A stretch of DNA of 64,000 nucleotides from Lampropedia puyangensis (GTDB taxonomy: Bacteria; Pseudomonadota; Gammaproteobacteria; Burkholderiales; Burkholderiaceae_C), in the NCBI RefSeq assembly GCF_004833285.1, contig NZ_STFG01000016.1:1-64000 (forward strand), given 5' to 3'. Numbering within the stretch: the stretch's first letter is position 1; every line of letters begins with the position of its first letter. Of the stretch, positions 26,475 through 35,408 are shown piece by piece. The notes under the pieces were generated by a model. It had not been told where the DNA came from. It saw nothing but the letters and a program-made list of their open reading frames with translations, and ran no database searches. The position numbers and the translations under genes were made by a program.

Positions 26475-27365
26475 ATGCCTCAAGACACCGCTGCATACAA
26501 GCCCATTGGGCACTATGAAAATTTTCCCGTGGCCACGTGGTTGTGCCCGGCGCATCTGCGTGCGCCCGTGGCTGCCATTTACCACTATGCGCGCACGGCT
26601 GACGATATTGCCGATGAGGACGATGTGGCCGTAGCCGAACGGCTGAGGCAATTGCGTGAATATCGTTTGTGCCTATGGCAGGAGATGGAGCCGCCTGCGC
26701 ATTGGGCGCCGTTGTTTGCGGCCTTGCACCAGCAAGTTGTGGCGTTTGGCCTGCCGCTGCCCTTATTGGATGCCTTGCTCAGCGCCTTTGAGCAAGACGT
26801 GAAAAAAACCGCGACCGGCCAAGGCTATAGCGACCAGACTGAATTGCTGGATTACTGCGACCGTTCTGCTAACCCGATTGGACGCTTGCTGCTGCATTTG
26901 CATGGTGTGGATGATGCCATGGCCTTGCAACAAAGCGATGCCGTGTGTACCGCGTTGCAGCTGATCAATTTCTGGCAAGACCTGCAGCACGACATTCCAC
27001 GAGGGCGTTGGTATGTACCAGAACGCGATGCCAGTGCCTTTGGGGTGTCACGCCCCATGCAGCAGCAGGCCATTTCGCAGGGGCAGCAGCCACGCGCCTT
27101 GACGGACATGATGGCCCATTTGGTCGGCTGGACGCGTGAGTGCATGCACCAAGGCATGCCTTTGGTGCAACGTTTATCAGGTCGTGCGGGTTGGGAAATT
27201 CGTGTGGTGATCCAGGCGGGCTTGCGTGTGCTGGAGAAGATGGAGCAAGGCGGCTACCGCTGTTATGTGGACAGGCCCACCATCCACAAGGCAGACGCCA
27301 TGACTTTGCTGTGGCGTGCCTGGCGCATGCCTTCTACGCGTGTGCGGCCACACACCACTGGCTAA
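26475..27365 (+). CDS. hpnC: Squalene/hydroxysqualene synthase-like enzyme HpnC
   Basis: A 296-residue trans-isoprenyl diphosphate synthase-family enzyme. In the hopanoid pathway HpnC converts presqualene diphosphate to hydroxysqualene. The first Asp-rich motif is YHYARTADDIADED, the second LINFWQDLQHDIPRGRWY, and the family's NPIGRLLLHLHG segment is present. The partners hpnD, hpnE and squalene-hopene cyclase are not in the window. The ATG follows directly on an inverted-repeat element, and its ribosome site is weak. Confidence 0.88.
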   Translation: MPQDTAAYKPIGHYENFPVATWLCPAHLRAPVAAIYHYARTADDIADEDDVAVAERLRQLREYRLCLWQEMEPPAHWAPLFAALHQQVVAFGLPLPLLDALLSAFEQDVKKTATGQGYSDQTELLDYCDRSANPIGRLLLHLHGVDDAMALQQSDAVCTALQLINFWQDLQHDIPRGRWYVPERDASAFGVSRPMQQQAISQGQQPRALTDMMAHLVGWTRECMHQGMPLVQRLSGRAGWEIRVVIQAGLRVLEKMEQGGYRCYVDRPTIHKADAMTLLWRAWRMPSTRVRPHTTG

Positions 27366-27397
27366 AACGCGTAGAAGGGCTGGTGCGCAGACTGCTT

Positions 27398-28198
27398 TTA
27401 GGCTTGCAAAAGCGCTTGGAGCAACGCCCCCTCAGAAGCGGCCAGCGCATTCAGGATGCTGAAGTGGTCAGCCCCTTCTATAGCCAATGCACGGGTGTTG
27501 GTGTAGTGCGCATAGGTGGTGCTTTGCGCTTGCAGGGCAGGCAATTCAGCCGTGCCGTAGGCCGTTATGAATGGTTTGTTGGGCACTTGGGCGCGCAGCG
27601 GGCTGAGCGTCAAGGCGTCAGCTTCATGCAATTGCAGCGCAGCATTTAAATACGTGTGGCAGATGGGGGCGAGATCGTAAATGCCACTGATGCCAAGGCC
27701 TGCAATGACTTCGGGCCTGTCCATGGCCATGGCGGTCAAATGCCCTCCGGCGGACCAGCCGCACAAACGGATGCGGCCACTGTGCCCTGCGGCCAGCGCT
27801 TGTGTGCTCACTGCTGCAATGCCTTGGTGCACTTGGTCGATGATGGTGTGCAAGGCTGCTTCAGGCGCCAAGGTGTAGCCAATGAGGGCCGCACTTGCAC
27901 CTTGCGTCAAGGCCCCTTCGACCACGAAGCGGAAGGTGTCTTTGTGCCGCATTTGCCAGTAGCCACCGTGGATGAACAGTACGGTGTCTGACCCGGTGGG
28001 GCCACTGAAAAAGTCGAATTGCTCGCGAGGTGTGGGGCCATACCTTTGATTGAGCAAGGCTTGTGGCAGCTTGGCCACCAGCGCGCTGCGGGCTTCAAAA
28101 GCTTGCAGTTGTGCGGCGCTGTTGGCGACAGCGGCAGTGTTGTCGTAGGCCGCGTCACGCGCGGATTGTGGCAAGGCCAGAAAAGTATCCAGTGTCAT
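27398..28198 (-). CDS. Alpha/beta hydrolase, arylformamidase-like, last gene of the cyanurate operon
   Basis: A 266-residue hydrolase of the HGGYW group that includes kynurenine formamidases. The oxyanion motif HGGYW is at 77-81, the nucleophile Ser149 in GWSAGG, and the likely catalytic His244 in GADHFS. The start overlaps the ATPase stop (ATGA), so it is translationally coupled to the transporter. No tryptophan-catabolic gene is nearby; the position suggests a role on an imported amide or ureide, perhaps a late step of cyanurate breakdown. That role is inference. Confidence 0.8.
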   Translation of the reverse strand: MTLDTFLALPQSARDAAYDNTAAVANSAAQLQAFEARSALVAKLPQALLNQRYGPTPREQFDFFSGPTGSDTVLFIHGGYWQMRHKDTFRFVVEGALTQGASAALIGYTLAPEAALHTIIDQVHQGIAAVSTQALAAGHSGRIRLCGWSAGGHLTAMAMDRPEVIAGLGISGIYDLAPICHTYLNAALQLHEADALTLSPLRAQVPNKPFITAYGTAELPALQAQSTTYAHYTNTRALAIEGADHFSILNALAASEGALLQALLQA

Positions 28199-28992
28199 GC
28201 GGCTTTTGCGTGCGAGACGTGGCTGGTGAGCATCTCGGTGAGCTCTTGGCGCACATGGTTGAATTCTGGCGCGGTGATGTGGCGAGGCCGATCCAGCGGA
28301 ATGCGGTAATCGCGCTCAATGCGGCCCGGCCCTGCGGTCATCACGACGACACGGTCGGCCAGCAGCACCGCTTCTTCGACCGCGTGGGTCACAAAGATCA
28401 CGGTCAGCTTGGTGCGCTCCCAGATGTTGAGCAGCTCTTGCTGCAGCACTTCGCGGGTCAGCGCATCCAGCGCGCCAAACGGCTCGTCCATCAGCAGCAC
28501 GTCGCAATCGTTGGCCAGCACGCGGGCAATCGAGACGCGTTGCTTCATGCCGCCTGACAACTGGCCGGGGAAGTGGTCAGCGAACTTGGAGAGGCCCACC
28601 ATGTCCAGATAGTAGTCCGACAGCTCTTTGAGCTTGGCTGCGGGCAGGCCGCGTTGTTTGGGGCCAAAGGCAATGTTTTGGCGCACCGTCAGCCAGGGAA
28701 ACAGGCCGTAGTCCTGAAACACCATGCCGCGCTCCGGGCCGGGGCCTTCAATCGGCGTGTGGTAGAGCCGCGCAACGCCAGAGCTCGCATCTTCAAAGCC
28801 ACCAATGATGCGCAACAAGGTCGATTTGCCGCAGCCAGAGGCCCCAATCAGGCAAATGAATTCGCCTTTTTGGATCTCCAGGTTGACATCCTTCAACGCA
28901 TGGATGGGCTTGCCATTGAGGTTGAATACTTTGCTCAGGCCGTGGATGTTCAGAATCGGCGCGGAGCGGTCGGTCATCGTTGGTTTAGACAT
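28195..28992 (-). CDS. ABC transporter ATPase, nitrate/sulfonate/taurine (SsuB/TauB) type
   Basis: A 265-residue cytoplasmic ATPase. Walker A is GASGCGKST, signature LSGGMKQRVSIARVL, Walker B VLLMDEPFGALD, H-loop FVTHAVEEAV. It overlaps the permease end by 8 bases and the hydrolase start by 4, so the transporter genes are tightly coupled. By position it energises uptake of cyanurate or another s-triazine or ureide breakdown compound. Confidence 0.92.
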   Translation of the reverse strand: MSKPTMTDRSAPILNIHGLSKVFNLNGKPIHALKDVNLEIQKGEFICLIGASGCGKSTLLRIIGGFEDASSGVARLYHTPIEGPGPERGMVFQDYGLFPWLTVRQNIAFGPKQRGLPAAKLKELSDYYLDMVGLSKFADHFPGQLSGGMKQRVSIARVLANDCDVLLMDEPFGALDALTREVLQQELLNIWERTKLTVIFVTHAVEEAVLLADRVVVMTAGPGRIERDYRIPLDRPRHITAPEFNHVRQELTEMLTSHVSHAKAA

Positions 28993-29902
28993 TGTGCTGC
29001 GGGCTCCATTTGAGGAAGTGGTTGTTGAGGCTCACCAAAATGCGGTCGGTGATAAAGCCTGTCAGGCCAATTACGATCATGCCGGCCATCACCACATCGG
29101 TGCGCGACAGCATGCGGCCGTCCATGATGGCTGCGCCCAGACCCTGGGGTACGCCGGTCATCTCACCGACGACGATCAGGAACCAAGCAATGCCGTGGCC
29201 CAAACGCAGGCCGTTGAAGATCGAGGGCATGGCCGCAGGCAGGACGACTTGGCGGAACATTTGCGCGCCACCACAGCCCAGCATCGCAGCGGCTTCAAAC
29301 AGGCGCGGCTCGACCGAGCGCACGCCAAAGGTGGTGTTGATGACAATCGGGAATACCGCACCGAGGAACACCAGAAACACCGCAGCATTGGGGCCAACGC
29401 CAAAGAAAATCATCGACAGCGGCAGCCAGGCGGTGACCGGAATCGGGCGCAGCATCTGCAAGGTCGGGTCAATAAAGCGGCGCGCCGTGGTGTTCTTGCC
29501 AATGACCAAGCCCAGTGGAATACCAATTAAAACGGCGAGGCCAAAACCGAGGTAGACGCGTTCGACCGATTTAATCCAGTGAACCCATAAGGTTTGGCTG
29601 AATGCATCGTCGTAAATGCCGCCGAACATGAAGTCCCACAGCATCAGCGCAACTTCCTTGGGCGAGGGCACCAGCATCGTGCCTGAGAAGCGCACAGCCA
29701 GATCCCAGGCGATCAGCAAAGCGATTGGCAAGATGATGGGCAAGAGCCACTTATGGAGCCAGAGCTTGAGGCGGCTGGGCGCGGGCGGCATCAGCAGCTC
29801 TTCTTGGGGAGACACAGTTTTGGGGGGATTGGTGCCTGCGCTCGCTTGAGGCGCCAGTCCAGCGTCTGGGCTGAGCGTGACTTTGGCGTCAATGGTGGCC
29901 AT
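28985..29902 (-). CDS. ABC transporter permease, SsuC/TauC type
   Basis: An inner-membrane permease of about 305 residues with six hydrophobic segments after a cytoplasmic Pro-rich N terminus. The EAA-like coupling loop reads LFEAAAMLGCGGAQMFRQVVLPAAMP. The start at 29902 has an AGGA site; 29911 is possible. It sits between the binding protein and the ATPase. Confidence 0.9.
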   Translation of the reverse strand: MATIDAKVTLSPDAGLAPQASAGTNPPKTVSPQEELLMPPAPSRLKLWLHKWLLPIILPIALLIAWDLAVRFSGTMLVPSPKEVALMLWDFMFGGIYDDAFSQTLWVHWIKSVERVYLGFGLAVLIGIPLGLVIGKNTTARRFIDPTLQMLRPIPVTAWLPLSMIFFGVGPNAAVFLVFLGAVFPIVINTTFGVRSVEPRLFEAAAMLGCGGAQMFRQVVLPAAMPSIFNGLRLGHGIAWFLIVVGEMTGVPQGLGAAIMDGRMLSRTDVVMAGMIVIGLTGFITDRILVSLNNHFLKWSPQHNV

Positions 29903-30003
29903 CGTATTCATCCTGCTTTTATCATTCGGGGGAGGTGCAGGCACACTGCCTAGACACAGGCAGTGGCCGCACACCTCAAGCTCAAATCAAGGAATATGAG
30001 AAC

Positions 30004-30942
30004 TTATTTCGGTGCGAGATCGGTATTGATGAAGGTCTCGTAGTTGGGCAAGCGGCGAATTTGCTTGCGCTCGAGCATCAGCGAACCGTAGAACTTGGCG
30101 CGATCCACGTAGGCGTCGTCAATCTTCCAGGCCAGCTCGACGTTGTTGGCCGCCAGATCGGCCAGCTCAGGCGAGAGGCCCAACACAGCGCCGGCTTTCT
30201 CGATCAAGGCAGGGCGGTTGCTGTTGGCAAACTCGGTGGCTTTTTTGTGGATCTCCAAAAACACTTTGACGGTTTCTGGATCGCCCTTGATCTTGTCGGA
30301 GTGGGTGGCCATCACCATATTGATCGAGCCTGCGGGCGTGCTGTAGGGCAGCTCCAAAATTTCACCCACGCCGCGTGAGACACTGATCGACGGGCCGGGT
30401 TCGGCGCCCACATACGCGTCCACATCGCCGCGCTCCAGCGCACTGGCCATTTCACTGAACGAGACACGAACCGATTGCACGTCTTTGATCGTCATGCCCT
30501 CTGCTTTGAGGCGCTCCAGAAACACGGCTTCTTGTGTGGTGCCCGGCAGAACGCCCACGCGCTTGCCTTTGAGTTCCTTGAAGCTGCTGATGCCAGCGCC
30601 TTTTTTGGCCACGATGGCCATGCCGCCATTGGACTGCGGGGCAATGATGGTGACCGGTTCACCAGCGGCTGCGCCCAGAGTGGCAGCGGCCAGGCCAAAG
30701 GTGCCGAAATCGACCGACTTGGTCACGATGGCGTTCTTGCCGTCGGTCGGGGTTTCAAAGGTCAGCACTTCGATCTTGTAGCCAGGGGGCGTGAACTGGT
30801 CGTAGAAGTAAGGGGTAATGCCGTGAATCAACTTGAGTGTGCCTACTTTGATCACTTTGTCTTGGGCTTGCGCAGGAGTCGCAATCGACAAAGCCAGTAC
30901 GCAAGAGGACAGGGTGGCGAGTAAGAGTCGGCGAGAGAGCAT
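30004..30942 (-). CDS. ABC transporter substrate-binding protein, NMT1/SsuA type
   Basis: A 312-residue periplasmic binding protein. The signal peptide reads LLLATLSSCVLALSIATPAQA, then VIKVGTLKLIHGITPYFY begins lobe 1; lobe 2 contains KGKRVGVLPGTTQEAVFL and ALERGDVDAYVGAEPG. Its gene follows atzH after a 92-base gap that holds a perfect palindrome, so transport genes may also be controlled separately. The ligand is inferred from context to be cyanurate or a relative. Confidence 0.9.
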   Translation of the reverse strand: MLSRRLLLATLSSCVLALSIATPAQAQDKVIKVGTLKLIHGITPYFYDQFTPPGYKIEVLTFETPTDGKNAIVTKSVDFGTFGLAAATLGAAAGEPVTIIAPQSNGGMAIVAKKGAGISSFKELKGKRVGVLPGTTQEAVFLERLKAEGMTIKDVQSVRVSFSEMASALERGDVDAYVGAEPGPSISVSRGVGEILELPYSTPAGSINMVMATHSDKIKGDPETVKVFLEIHKKATEFANSNRPALIEKAGAVLGLSPELADLAANNVELAWKIDDAYVDRAKFYGSLMLERKQIRRLPNYETFINTDLAPK

Positions 30943-31008
30943 GGTGTTTCCTTAGCAGTCTTGGGTTGAGGTCAACGATGAGGGGGATCGGTTGTTTGGA
31001 ATACCTTC

Positions 31009-31030
31009 TTGTACACAAGATCGTGTACAA
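31009..31030. promoter_or_regulatory. Perfect palindrome, possible GntR-type operator, before the transporter genes
   Basis: TTGTACAC-AAGATC-GTGTACAA has eight-base perfect arms and lies 67 bases upstream of the binding-protein start, just after the atzH stop. The arms resemble TTGTA-TACAA operators of FCD-type GntR regulators. A weak hairpin in the mRNA is the alternative reading. Confidence 0.45.
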
Positions 31031-31034
31031 AACG

Positions 31035-31463
31035 TTAAGCAAGGGGCGTGCCACTTGTGTCGGGGAGCAATGCTGGCGCTGCCGCAGGCGTTTGCATCAC
31101 GCTGACGTGGGCAGACACCACGCGCCAGCCTTCGGGCATACGTGCCCACACTTGGCTTTGCCTGCCAATGCGGTCAGAGCCTGTGCGTTGGAATTCGATG
31201 TTGGTGGTGGCCAAATCCAGCCCGTATGTCGTGATGGCTGTGCGCAAAACAGTGCGCGCTAAACCTGCTGGCGAGCGTGCATGGCGAAACTGCGCAATCG
31301 CGTCGTAGCCATAGAGGTTCTCGCTGGCGCCGTAGCGAATGGTGTGCGGGCTGTTCCAGAACAGTGCATCAAGCGTTTGCACATCGTTGCTGACCAAGGC
31401 TTGTTCGTAACGTGCAAATACAGCGCTGACTTCTTCGACGATGAAGGGAATATTGATGTCCAT
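31035..31463 (-). CDS. atzH: AtzH-like protein (DUF3225, NTF2 fold)
   Basis: A 142-residue NTF2-like protein ([26 protein letters not shown] near the start, then [18 protein letters not shown] and WRVVSAHVS). Members accompany amidases of the AtzE and HpxY type; AtzH of Pseudomonas acts on the 1,3-dicarboxyurea intermediate in cyanurate degradation. It lies 47 bases after atzE. The Met at 31463 begins the conserved domain; longer frames are rejected. Confidence 0.82.
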   Translation of the reverse strand: MDINIPFIVEEVSAVFARYEQALVSNDVQTLDALFWNSPHTIRYGASENLYGYDAIAQFRHARSPAGLARTVLRTAITTYGLDLATTNIEFQRTGSDRIGRQSQVWARMPEGWRVVSAHVSVMQTPAAAPALLPDTSGTPLA

Positions 31464-31510
31464 AAGGGGCTTTCGAAGGAGGGAAAACGTGCGACCAAGC
31501 GGTGCACGGT

Positions 31511-32914
31511 TCAGGGCGTTTGCACCAAACTTGGGCGCAACCCGGCGACACCCTGGCTTTGCAATTGGTAGGCTGCGCGCAGGCACAGGGCTTCATTCCA
31601 CGGAGCAGCGATCAACTGCACTCCAATGGGTAAACCTTGGGTGGTTGAGGGCCACATCGGCGCTACGGCAACGGGGCAACCCGCAAATGAAATAGGCTGT
31701 GTCAGCAGCCCAATGGCGGCGCGGCAAGGGTGGCGCTTGCCTGCCAGTTCCAGCCATTGCGTCCCAATTGAGGTGGCGGCAACCGGGGTGGCTGGTGCAA
31801 TCAGCACATCCCAGTGCTGAAACAGGGCGGTTACCTGATCGCGATACCACCGGCGAAAGCGCTGGGCTTGCACATACCACGCTGCTGGCTGCAGTGCGCC
31901 GGAGAAAAACCGATCGACTGACAGCGGTTCAATCTCGTCAGCGCGGGTACGCAAATCATCCAGATGGAGGTTGCTGCCCTCACTGGCGGTCATGATGAAG
32001 GCGGCTGCGCGGGCGGCTTCAGCGGCAGGCCAGGTCACGGTTTCTTGTGCCCCGAGGGTGCGAGCAGCCAGTGCAGTGACTTCGCGAGCGGGATCGCTGG
32101 CCAAGTCATGGAAATAACCGTCCAATATGCCAATGCGCAGTCCGCTCAGAGGCTGCTGCAAGAGCGAGGCTGTGGGCTGAATGCGGGTGGCGTGGCACGC
32201 AGGGTCTAGCGCATCAGGGCCTTGCATCGTGTCGTACGAGAGGGCCAGGCCCTCCACGCTGTCAGCCAATGGGCCGAGGTGGTCGAGGTTGTGCACAAAA
32301 GGGAATGTGCCGCGCCGGGTGAGGCGTCCGAAGGTGGGTTTGAGCCCCCAAGTGCCGCACAGCGAGGCGGGAACCCGAATCGAGCCATTGGTATCTGAGC
32401 CCAGCGCCAGCGGCACACAGCCAGCAGCCACTGCAGCGCCACTGCCGCCCGAGGAGCCGCCAGCGATGCGATCGAGTGCATGGGGGTTGTGCGTAGGGCC
32501 AAAGAACGAGTTCTCGGTGGTGAAACCGTAGGCATATGCATCCATGTTCAGCGCCCCAACCAAAATGGCGCCTGCTGCGCTGAGCCGCTGCACCAATTGG
32601 GCGTCGGCCGTTGCTGGTGCTGCATTGGTATGGATTTGTGCGCCCGCTAGGGTAGGCAAGCCCTCAATGTCAAAAAGATTTTTGACGGCAAAGGGCAAGC
32701 CAGCCAAAGGCGGCAAGGTGTGGCCTTGGCGGCGGCGTTGGTCCAGTGCATCGGCTTGAGCCAACGCACGTTCTGCTGTGGTGGCGGTGAAGGCATTGAG
32801 CTGGCCGTCTACGCGGGCGATGTGCGCCAGTGTGGTTTGCACCACTTCGCGCGCGCTGCGCTGGCCACTGGCAACAGCAGCCAGTATCTCGGTTGTGTGC
32901 ATGGTTGTGGGCAT
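31511..32914 (-). CDS. atzE: Amidase-signature hydrolase AtzE (1-carboxybiuret hydrolase)
   Basis: A 467-residue amidase. The catalytic triad is visible: Lys in [10 protein letters not shown], cis-Ser in [10 protein letters not shown], and the nucleophile Ser in [13 protein letters not shown]. With the small subunit AtzG it deaminates 1-carboxybiuret, the product of cyanuric-acid ring opening. Start and atzG stop share bases (TGATG), the usual arrangement for this heterodimer. Close relatives act in oxalurate breakdown (HpxY), but the adjacent AtzD makes the cyanurate role more likely. Confidence 0.88.
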   Translation of the reverse strand: MPTTMHTTEILAAVASGQRSAREVVQTTLAHIARVDGQLNAFTATTAERALAQADALDQRRRQGHTLPPLAGLPFAVKNLFDIEGLPTLAGAQIHTNAAPATADAQLVQRLSAAGAILVGALNMDAYAYGFTTENSFFGPTHNPHALDRIAGGSSGGSGAAVAAGCVPLALGSDTNGSIRVPASLCGTWGLKPTFGRLTRRGTFPFVHNLDHLGPLADSVEGLALSYDTMQGPDALDPACHATRIQPTASLLQQPLSGLRIGILDGYFHDLASDPAREVTALAARTLGAQETVTWPAAEAARAAAFIMTASEGSNLHLDDLRTRADEIEPLSVDRFFSGALQPAAWYVQAQRFRRWYRDQVTALFQHWDVLIAPATPVAATSIGTQWLELAGKRHPCRAAIGLLTQPISFAGCPVAVAPMWPSTTQGLPIGVQLIAAPWNEALCLRAAYQLQSQGVAGLRPSLVQTP

Positions 32915-33123
32915 CAGCAGTCCTTCGCAGGAAATGGGGCAGGGCAGTAAATGGCGGCTGGCTCATCGTGGGCACCCAGTGCGGCCGCTTGCTCCAGCAA
33001 GCGCGCCATTGCGGCAGTGCGTTCGAAATGCTCCGCGACGGCGTGGGCGCGTTCCTCTGATAAGGGCAGCGCCAGCAAGGCTGCAGCCGCTTGCACGTAG
33101 GCCAATGTGGCTGGGGAAGTCAT
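32914..33123 (-). CDS. atzG: AtzG-like small amidase subunit (DUF4089)
   Basis: A 69-residue helical protein (YVQAAAALLALPLSEERAHA, VAEHFERTAAMARLL) matching the Asp/Glu-tRNA GatC-like partners of AtzE. It is needed for AtzE folding and stability in the known pathway. It overlaps the atzD stop (ATGA) and the atzE start, so stoichiometric co-translation is likely. Confidence 0.85.
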   Translation of the reverse strand: MTSPATLAYVQAAAALLALPLSEERAHAVAEHFERTAAMARLLEQAAALGAHDEPAAIYCPAPFPAKDC

Positions 33124-34229
33124 GCGGCATCTCCTTCGGATGTGAGCCTTGCCACCACGGCCACTGGCCCACCGCCTGCAGGGCCTTGGTGTTCGGCACC
33201 GCCTGAGACATACACCATGCCGTGGCCAGCGATAGAGGCCACCACCGCACCGGTGACGGCGCGGGCATGGCGGGTGGAGTGGATATCGGAATCGACCAGC
33301 ATGGTGTGGCGTTGGCCCCTGACCAAACCGTCCGGGCTGGCTTCGGTTTTGGCAAACACGTTGACGATACAGTCCAACTGGCCAGCAGTGCTTGGCAGGG
33401 CCGCAATCGCGCTTTGTATGGCTTTGGCATCGATGGCATCGACCATGACAGCATGCGCAATGGCCAAGTTGCTGCTGGCCCGCTCACTCATGCCCAACAC
33501 GATGACCACGTTGTGGTCGATCTCAATGCCAGAAGAGGCAGAGGCGACGGCGGAAAACAAGTCCCAGCGCTGCAAAATCGCTTCGTCATCCACGGCAGTG
33601 ACGGGTACTTCCTGAGTGGCCAGCGCCACCCCTAAAGACGATGCTCCGCGTGAATACGCCATGGATTCATACGTGTCGTGTGTAACCACGCTGGCGCCAC
33701 GCGCTTGCGCATCGGCGATTTTTGCCGAGGTCAGCAACGGACATTTGATCTGTACAAAGTGCACATCCTCCAGCGCGGTAATGCCGCCGTCGTGCATCGC
33801 TTGTGCAACAGCCTCCTGGGTGGCGAGCACTTGGGCCATGCGGCCAATTTCTTCAGGGAAGAAGTCGCGGGTAAAGGCAATACCGATGCTCATGCGCTTG
33901 CCCATGCCGGGCGCGCGTGGTTGTGCCGGTTTGCGGGTGAAGACCGTCCAGTGCGGGGACAGTACCCCTTCGGTGCCGCCGGACATCACAAAAGCCACAC
34001 GTTGCTCGACATCGGCGGGTGTGCAGCGCAGCCATGTGGCGAGGCATTGGGCCAAGGCGCGGGTGGCGTACTCGCGGGTGAAGTCGTTGACGCAGCCATT
34101 GCCTTCGGTCTTGCCCATGACGGCCACAATGTCCTCGGCCACGATGGCGCCAGAGCGCAGGAGGTTTTCTAAGCCCGAGGTGTCACCCGGGCCACTGCAA
34201 GCAATTCGAAAAGCATCAATGTGGTGCAT
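33120..34229 (-). CDS. atzD: Cyanuric acid amidohydrolase AtzD
   Basis: The ring-opening enzyme of s-triazine catabolism, hydrolysing cyanuric acid to 1-carboxybiuret. The family's three-fold repeated active site is intact: Lys40/Ser83 (VMGKTEG, VMSGGTEG), Lys162/Ser232-233 (VQIKCPLL, ASASSGIE) and Lys294/Ser342 (FAKTEASPDG, YVSGGAEHQGPAGGG). The 369-residue length and the start MHHIDAFRI fit AtzD. Barbiturase is the nearest alternative, but the neighbours are those of cyanurate breakdown. It is divergent from atzR and first in its operon. Confidence 0.92.
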   Translation of the reverse strand: MHHIDAFRIACSGPGDTSGLENLLRSGAIVAEDIVAVMGKTEGNGCVNDFTREYATRALAQCLATWLRCTPADVEQRVAFVMSGGTEGVLSPHWTVFTRKPAQPRAPGMGKRMSIGIAFTRDFFPEEIGRMAQVLATQEAVAQAMHDGGITALEDVHFVQIKCPLLTSAKIADAQARGASVVTHDTYESMAYSRGASSLGVALATQEVPVTAVDDEAILQRWDLFSAVASASSGIEIDHNVVIVLGMSERASSNLAIAHAVMVDAIDAKAIQSAIAALPSTAGQLDCIVNVFAKTEASPDGLVRGQRHTMLVDSDIHSTRHARAVTGAVVASIAGHGMVYVSGGAEHQGPAGGGPVAVVARLTSEGDAA

Positions 34230-34319
34230 GGTCATTCCAGTCTTCAAAACAGATGCTGCAAACGCAGCAATGCCTGTGCCAGATTGGTGCCATTCGAATA
34301 CTTTTTGATGCACAACGTG

Positions 34320-34334
34320 TTGCCGTTTTGGCAA
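34320..34334. promoter_or_regulatory. LysR-type operator in the atzR-atzD intergenic region
   Basis: TTGCC-GTTTT-GGCAA is a perfect T-N11-A dyad, 33 bases before the atzR start and about 90 bases upstream of atzD. Its position fits an autoregulatory and activating AtzR site. Confidence 0.65.
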
Positions 34335-34367
34335 CGAGATGGCATGGCGATTGCTTGCTCATTTGCC

Positions 34368-35255
34368 ATGCAACATCTTCGTTTTTTACAGTATGTCGAT
34401 GCCGTGGCGCGTTGCGGTTCATTTCGTGGTGCCGCGGAGCGGCTGCATGTGGCCGCCTCAGCGGTGAACCGTCGGATTCAGGATATCGAGGATGAATTAG
34501 GCGTTTGCCTGTTCGAGCGCCTGCCTCGTGGTGTGCGTTTGACCACTGAGGGTGAGCTGTTTGTGGCCTATGCGCGGCGCAGGCAGGCAGATTTGGAGGG
34601 GGTGCTGGCACAGATGCAGGCACTCAAAGGCTTGCAACGCGGAACCGTCAAGCTGGCCATCAGCCAAGCCTTGGCGCCTTCCTTTTTGCCCCGGCTGATG
34701 GGGCAGTTCCAACGCAGCCACCCCAAGGTAGATTTTGAGGTCAAGGTGCTCGATCATGCGCTGGCCATCGAAGCCTTGCAGGGGTTCGAGGCGGATGTCG
34801 GCATGGTCTTTAACCCGCCGGTGCGCCACGGCTTGGATGTGTTGGCCAAAATGCCAGCACGCACCTGCGCCGTGATGGCGCAAGGGCACCCGCTGGCACA
34901 ACGCGCATCGGTGGGGTTGAAAGAGTGTTTTGCCTATCCCGTGGTGATGCCCGACGCTTCCTTGGCTGGCCGCGCCATTTTGGATCGCGTGGTTTCTGCT
35001 ACAGGTTTGCATCCCAATGTGGTGCTGCAGGCCAATGCCTTTGAGTTGATGTTCGGTTATTTGCGCCACTCGCAGGCAATAGGATTTCAAACGCGGGTAG
35101 GTGATGAGGCGCCACCGGGTTTGCAGTGGGTGCCTATTCAGGAGCGCCGCTTGCATGCAGGCACTGTCGCGCTGTTGGCGCTGCCGCAGCGGGTATTGCC
35201 TGCCTGTACTGCCGCCTTTGCACAGCATGTGGCGCACTGCATGGCAGAGGCCTAG
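34368..35255 (+). CDS. atzR: LysR-type transcriptional regulator AtzR
   Basis: A 295-residue regulator. The N-terminal helix-turn-helix reads GSFRGAAERLHVAASAVNRR, followed by the linker helix and a periplasmic-binding-like effector domain. AtzR activates the cyanurate operon in response to cyanuric acid and nitrogen limitation. The Met at 34368 matches the family start (MQHLRFLQYVDAVARCG); an upstream Met is possible but would cover the operator. It is divergent from atzD. Confidence 0.87.
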   Translation: MQHLRFLQYVDAVARCGSFRGAAERLHVAASAVNRRIQDIEDELGVCLFERLPRGVRLTTEGELFVAYARRRQADLEGVLAQMQALKGLQRGTVKLAISQALAPSFLPRLMGQFQRSHPKVDFEVKVLDHALAIEALQGFEADVGMVFNPPVRHGLDVLAKMPARTCAVMAQGHPLAQRASVGLKECFAYPVVMPDASLAGRAILDRVVSATGLHPNVVLQANAFELMFGYLRHSQAIGFQTRVGDEAPPGLQWVPIQERRLHAGTVALLALPQRVLPACTAAFAQHVAHCMAEA

Positions 35256-35270
35256 GGTTTGTGCGGATCT

Positions 35271-35285
35271 ATTCCATCTCGGAAT
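35271..35285. promoter_or_regulatory. LysR-type dyad upstream of hglS
   Basis: ATTCC-ATCTC-GGAAT has perfect 5-base arms and T-N11-A spacing, about 125 bases before hglS. The LysR gene at 40024 is a candidate binder. Confidence 0.4.
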
Positions 35286-35408
35286 GGGTGATGTTCAATT
35301 TATTGTTTGCTAGGTCTGGGCGTGGCTCCTAGTATCGGCGCTCTGTTCATGCATGGCGGTGGCTTGACGCACAACGTATGCATGGCGCTGTTTGCTTGTC
35401 TTTCTCCA

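Noticed and set aside
27398-28198. Identification of the operon-end hydrolase as allophanate hydrolase AtzF
   Set aside because: AtzF is an amidase-signature enzyme with Ser-cisSer-Lys; this protein has an alpha/beta hydrolase GWSAGG nucleophile and an HGGYW motif.
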